DNA of 64,000 nt from an uncultured Bacteroidales bacterium (GTDB taxonomy: Bacteria > Bacteroidota > Bacteroidia > Bacteroidales > Barnesiellaceae): assembly GCA_949298955.1 (NCBI GenBank), contig CASFYQ010000004.1, forward strand, positions 62,001 through 126,000, given 5' to 3'. Below the pieces are notes generated by a model, which saw only the letters and a program-made list of their open reading frames with translations, did no database searches and was not told where the DNA came from. Both the position numbers and the translations under genes were made by a program. Of this stretch, positions 63,512-64,000 are shown piece after piece (position 1 is the first letter of the stretch; the number at the start of each line of letters is the position of its first letter).

Positions 63512-64000
63512 ATGAAACGGATATTGTATTTTTTGTCGATTGTGTGGCTCGGTATCCTCGCCGCTTGTCAATCCGATTCCCCTTCGATGATTTCGCTGGG
63601 GCTCGACGATACTTATGTAGTGGAGCGCATGAAGAGCCTGACTCTCCACCCCGAATTTACCGGGGAACGGTATGAGTGGAAACTCTCCTACGAGTCGACG
63701 GCTGCCGATTCGCTCGTGGCCACCACGCGCGACTACACTTTCGTCGCTTACGAGACGGGCACCTACTGGTTGAAATTGAATATCTGCGATGCGACCAATC
63801 CCGTGGAGCACCTCATGCAGGTTGTCGTGTATGACGAGGAGGTGGCTTACAGTCCCTATATCACTCGCGTGTATGAGTATCGTCCCGCCCCGGGACAGTT
63901 TGTCAACGAATTGCCTCGATATGCCGAGGGCGATACCGAGGAGTCCATGCGGCAGAAAGCCGAGGATTGCCTGGCCTACAATGCCGGTACGATGGTGTCG
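63512..64000 (+). CDS. PKD-like cell-surface lipoprotein of the B12 operon (partial)
   Basis: The first 163 codons are present and the gene runs off the window. It begins with a lipoprotein signal, MKRILYFLSIVWLGILAAC (Cys19). A PKD/Ig-like beta domain follows (about 30-110: GERYEWKLSYESTAADSLVATT, FVAYETGTYWLKLNICD), then a second domain that starts near YSPYITRVYEYRPAPGQFVNE. It is 6 bases from btuG, so it shares the riboswitch-controlled message. A role as a further surface B12-binding protein (BtuH-like) is possible but cannot be shown from this part. Confidence 0.75.
   Translation, partial: MKRILYFLSIVWLGILAACQSDSPSMISLGLDDTYVVERMKSLTLHPEFTGERYEWKLSYESTAADSLVATTRDYTFVAYETGTYWLKLNICDATNPVEHLMQVVVYDEEVAYSPYITRVYEYRPAPGQFVNELPRYAEGDTEESMRQKAEDCLAYNAGTMVS

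Noticed and set aside
62306..63811. 501-codon minus-strand open frame opposite btuG
   Set aside because: It is antisense to a recognisable propeller gene with a coupled start, and its translation has no family features.
1..64000. tRNA, rRNA, CRISPR arrays, insertion sequences or phage genes
   Set aside because: None of their hallmarks (cloverleaf with CCA-type end, regular spaced repeats, transposase motifs, terminal inverted repeats, structural phage genes) was found on reading. A dedicated search could still reveal a small RNA.

Overview
The window looks like chromosomal DNA from a gut-type Bacteroidales bacterium. The evidence is SusC/SusD and BtuB/BtuG-type outer-membrane systems, Mfa-type fimbrial genes, DUF4831/DUF3575/DUF3868/DUF4492 proteins, T9SS-like C-terminal sorting domains, and promoters of the Bacteroidetes form (-33 TTTG or TTG, about 20 bases, -7 TAnnTTTG). 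GC content is moderately high by eye, and a Barnesiella-like genus is my guess only. No tRNA, rRNA, CRISPR array, transposase or prophage gene was seen.

Layout. 1-6.1 kb: an AT-rich orphan membrane protein, then a VanX-like D,D-dipeptidase, an LD-carboxypeptidase, an M28 lipoprotein, SufE and a POT peptide transporter; several of these fit turnover of peptidoglycan peptides. 6.2-11 kb: housekeeping genes (rnhB, a DUF4831 protein, nnr, hpt, adk). 11-17.3 kb: a BspA-like leucine-rich-repeat surface protein, obg, a multicopper-oxidase-like PgeF protein and a secreted DNA/RNA nuclease lipoprotein. 17.3-37.3 kb: a fimbrial operon (DUF3575, DUF3868-OmpA, major fimbrillin, Mfa2/FimB-like anchor, a further fimbrillin-like lipoprotein) that runs by overlapping reading frames into one giant gene of 4583 codons made of eight beta-helix modules.

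37.4-54.5 kb: a GlpR-like repressor diverges from glpD and glpT, followed on the same strand by susC, susD, a beta-helix protein, a large phosphodiester glycosidase, a fusion of an EEP-family phosphodiesterase with a beta-helix, and a second phosphodiester glycosidase. No conventional glycoside hydrolase or glycerol kinase is present. My inference is that this is an uptake locus for a phosphodiester-linked (possibly glycerophosphate-containing) glycan, with glycerol-3-phosphate as one product. It is the best candidate for an undescribed system here.

54.6-64 kb: a HAD nucleotidase, a sugar O-acetyltransferase, a YigZ protein, the cytochrome bd oxidase operon (DUF4492-cydA-cydB) and, divergently, a cobalamin riboswitch followed by btuB, btuG and the start of a third lipoprotein gene that runs off the window. 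All functional calls come from reading motifs and family resemblance; no database search was run.
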